Shown piece after piece: positions 62,545-64,000 of a DNA stretch of 64,000 nucleotides. Location of the stretch: assembly GCF_040954835.1 (NCBI RefSeq), contig NC_090697.1, forward strand, positions 43,212,788-43,276,787. The letters are read 5' to 3'. A program made the position numbers and the translations under genes. Under the pieces are notes generated by a model. It worked only from the letters and a program-made list of their open reading frames with translations, made no database searches and was not told the DNA's origin. This stretch comes from Lepisosteus oculatus. Lineage: Eukaryota > Chordata > Actinopteri > Semionotiformes > Lepisosteidae. Position 1 is the stretch's first letter; each line of letters begins with the position of its first letter.

Positions 62545-64000
62545 GACAGATTAAATCCTCTTTATCAGATAACACCATCACTACAGTCTACCAAAAGCTC
62601 TGAATCGGCTGTACCTGTTTCCAAAGAACATTGTGAGAACATCAATAGTGGCATCAAAATGTATCCTGTCTAAATGTGTTGTTGATCAGGTTTTTTTATT
62701 TTAGCTGAAGTTTATCTGATATTTTCTCTTATTTAATTTCTTATACATTTTGTATTTCAATAAAGCTTTTAAATGTTATTATCTGTTGCTCTTCTTTATC
62801 ATGTCATTATACTGTATGGGATGCTACTGGACTATTCCAGTAAAAACAGCTTAGGGAAAGACTTGTTACAAATTACTGGCAGGAACACCCTTGCACAGTG
62901 CCTTTAATTTAGGTTTCTGGTACTTTTCACAAGTTATGTGTGATGAAAATGCATTCTTTTGATTTCCTTTTGCAGAAAAAAGTCAGTATGATATGTAACA
63001 AATTAACAATTTGATTATTATAACTGAATTATACCAATTTAATTCAGTGAAAATTACACTAGGGTCTGTGTTTTTTTACAGCCCAGTGTTCAATGCAGTT
63101 TCTTCAATGCACATTTAACAGCGTTTTCTTGAATCACATTTCAAAAGCTGAGAGACTAAAGTAACAATCTGAAATATAGTAAACCTGCAAATGAAACCAC
63201 AATACAAATTGTTAAACTGCTGATAACAAGGTGAAGGTATCAAGGAATTAGTGATCTAATATGCTTGTCTTTGTTTACAGTCTACTATTACTCTCTATCA
63301 CGTACTAAAAATGAAAAGGCTTTTTTTCATTTTTGTTATATAAAATCGAGGTTAAATACAGAAAAATATTAATGAGGAAACCGTTTTGCAATATAGAACA
63401 AAAATGAGTGCTAATGTTTTATCGCAATCAGGACAGAAAATGGTTTTCTGAAATGCATAAAGTAAAAACGTATTCATCTTCATACCATACCATTGTATGT
63501 TTAACTAGCTGCCGCTCAACAGAATAGTGTATTTTTTTAATGTTGCTAAAATGTGAAGTCACCTTTGTTTACTGTATTTCAACATGTCCTTGTCACAACA
63601 TTTGAGTAAAGGTTGGGTTTGGGATTTCTTTAGAATGATAGGATGTAATCGAAGTCTTCGTACTAACAGTATTGCGTGTCTGAGTTTGTGCCAGAGACTT
63701 CTCTGACGGCAGCTTCATCTTTTATTCAAATACCTTAAAACTGCAGAAAATATGTAATTCTATGAAAGTGGTGTTATCATAATGAAATCAACAATTTGCA
63801 GCAACTCATAAAGGGTCTATTTTTAAAGAGGAAAAGAACTGTAACATTTGTAAATGACCAAAAGTGAGAAAAAGGGAGAAAAGGTCCAAATATTCAATTT
63901 TAAGGTAATAAGGTAAAATGTTGCACCCGACCGCTTTACATGCTGTTACATATTCTCGAATAACCAGACCGACACATATCATTTAATAGCCAACAGATAC
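62545..64000. other. Intergenic to window end, nothing recognised
   Basis: AT-rich unique-looking DNA. No TMEM151B first exon, other exon or nameable repeat seen. Confidence 0.4.

Overview
Organism: the window is AT-rich vertebrate nuclear DNA with spliced genes, vertebrate SINEs and LINEs, and no bacterial gene organisation. The repeats (V-SINEs, a 5S-rRNA-derived SINE, L2 and CR1-like LINEs, Tc1-like transposons and Tc1-type MITEs) point to a fish. The mix of CR1-like and L2 elements, and two single-copy genes in the order known from tetrapods, fits a non-teleost ray-finned fish such as a gar or bowfin. That placement is inference, not proof. Layout: positions 1-33,900 hold no protein-coding gene I can support. 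They contain a mosaic of SINEs, CR1-like pieces, three decayed Tc1-like transposons, a Tc1-type MITE with a V-SINE nested inside it, a palindromic MITE family, and a 528-bp tandem unit carrying inverted telomere-like hexamers. Positions 33,950-40,620 hold TCTE1 (DRC5, a ciliary nexin-dynein regulatory complex protein): an X-box promoter, a short non-coding first exon and four coding exons on the plus strand. Positions 40,620-49,780 are mostly unique AT-rich DNA with one V-SINE. Positions 49,787-51,223 hold the large last exon of TMEM151B on the minus strand; its first exon was not found and may lie beyond the window. Positions 51,750-64,000 hold a GC-rich repeat of unknown class, a local 250-bp direct duplication, a nearly complete Tc1-like transposon, L2 fragments, an L2 copy with an open 357-codon reverse-transcriptase frame, and a full-length 5S-derived SINE. 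How the genes relate: TCTE1 and TMEM151B face each other tail to tail, the same convergent arrangement I know from human chromosome 6p21.1, so this is a conserved syntenic block rather than a functional operon. The clearest regulatory signal is the RFX X-box at the TCTE1 start. Further perfect or near-perfect X-boxes stand alone at 8.9, 16.4 and 17.0 kb. I did not find a convincing new biological system. The best candidates for novelty are the isolated X-boxes, the telomere-hairpin tandem unit and the palindromic MITE family.
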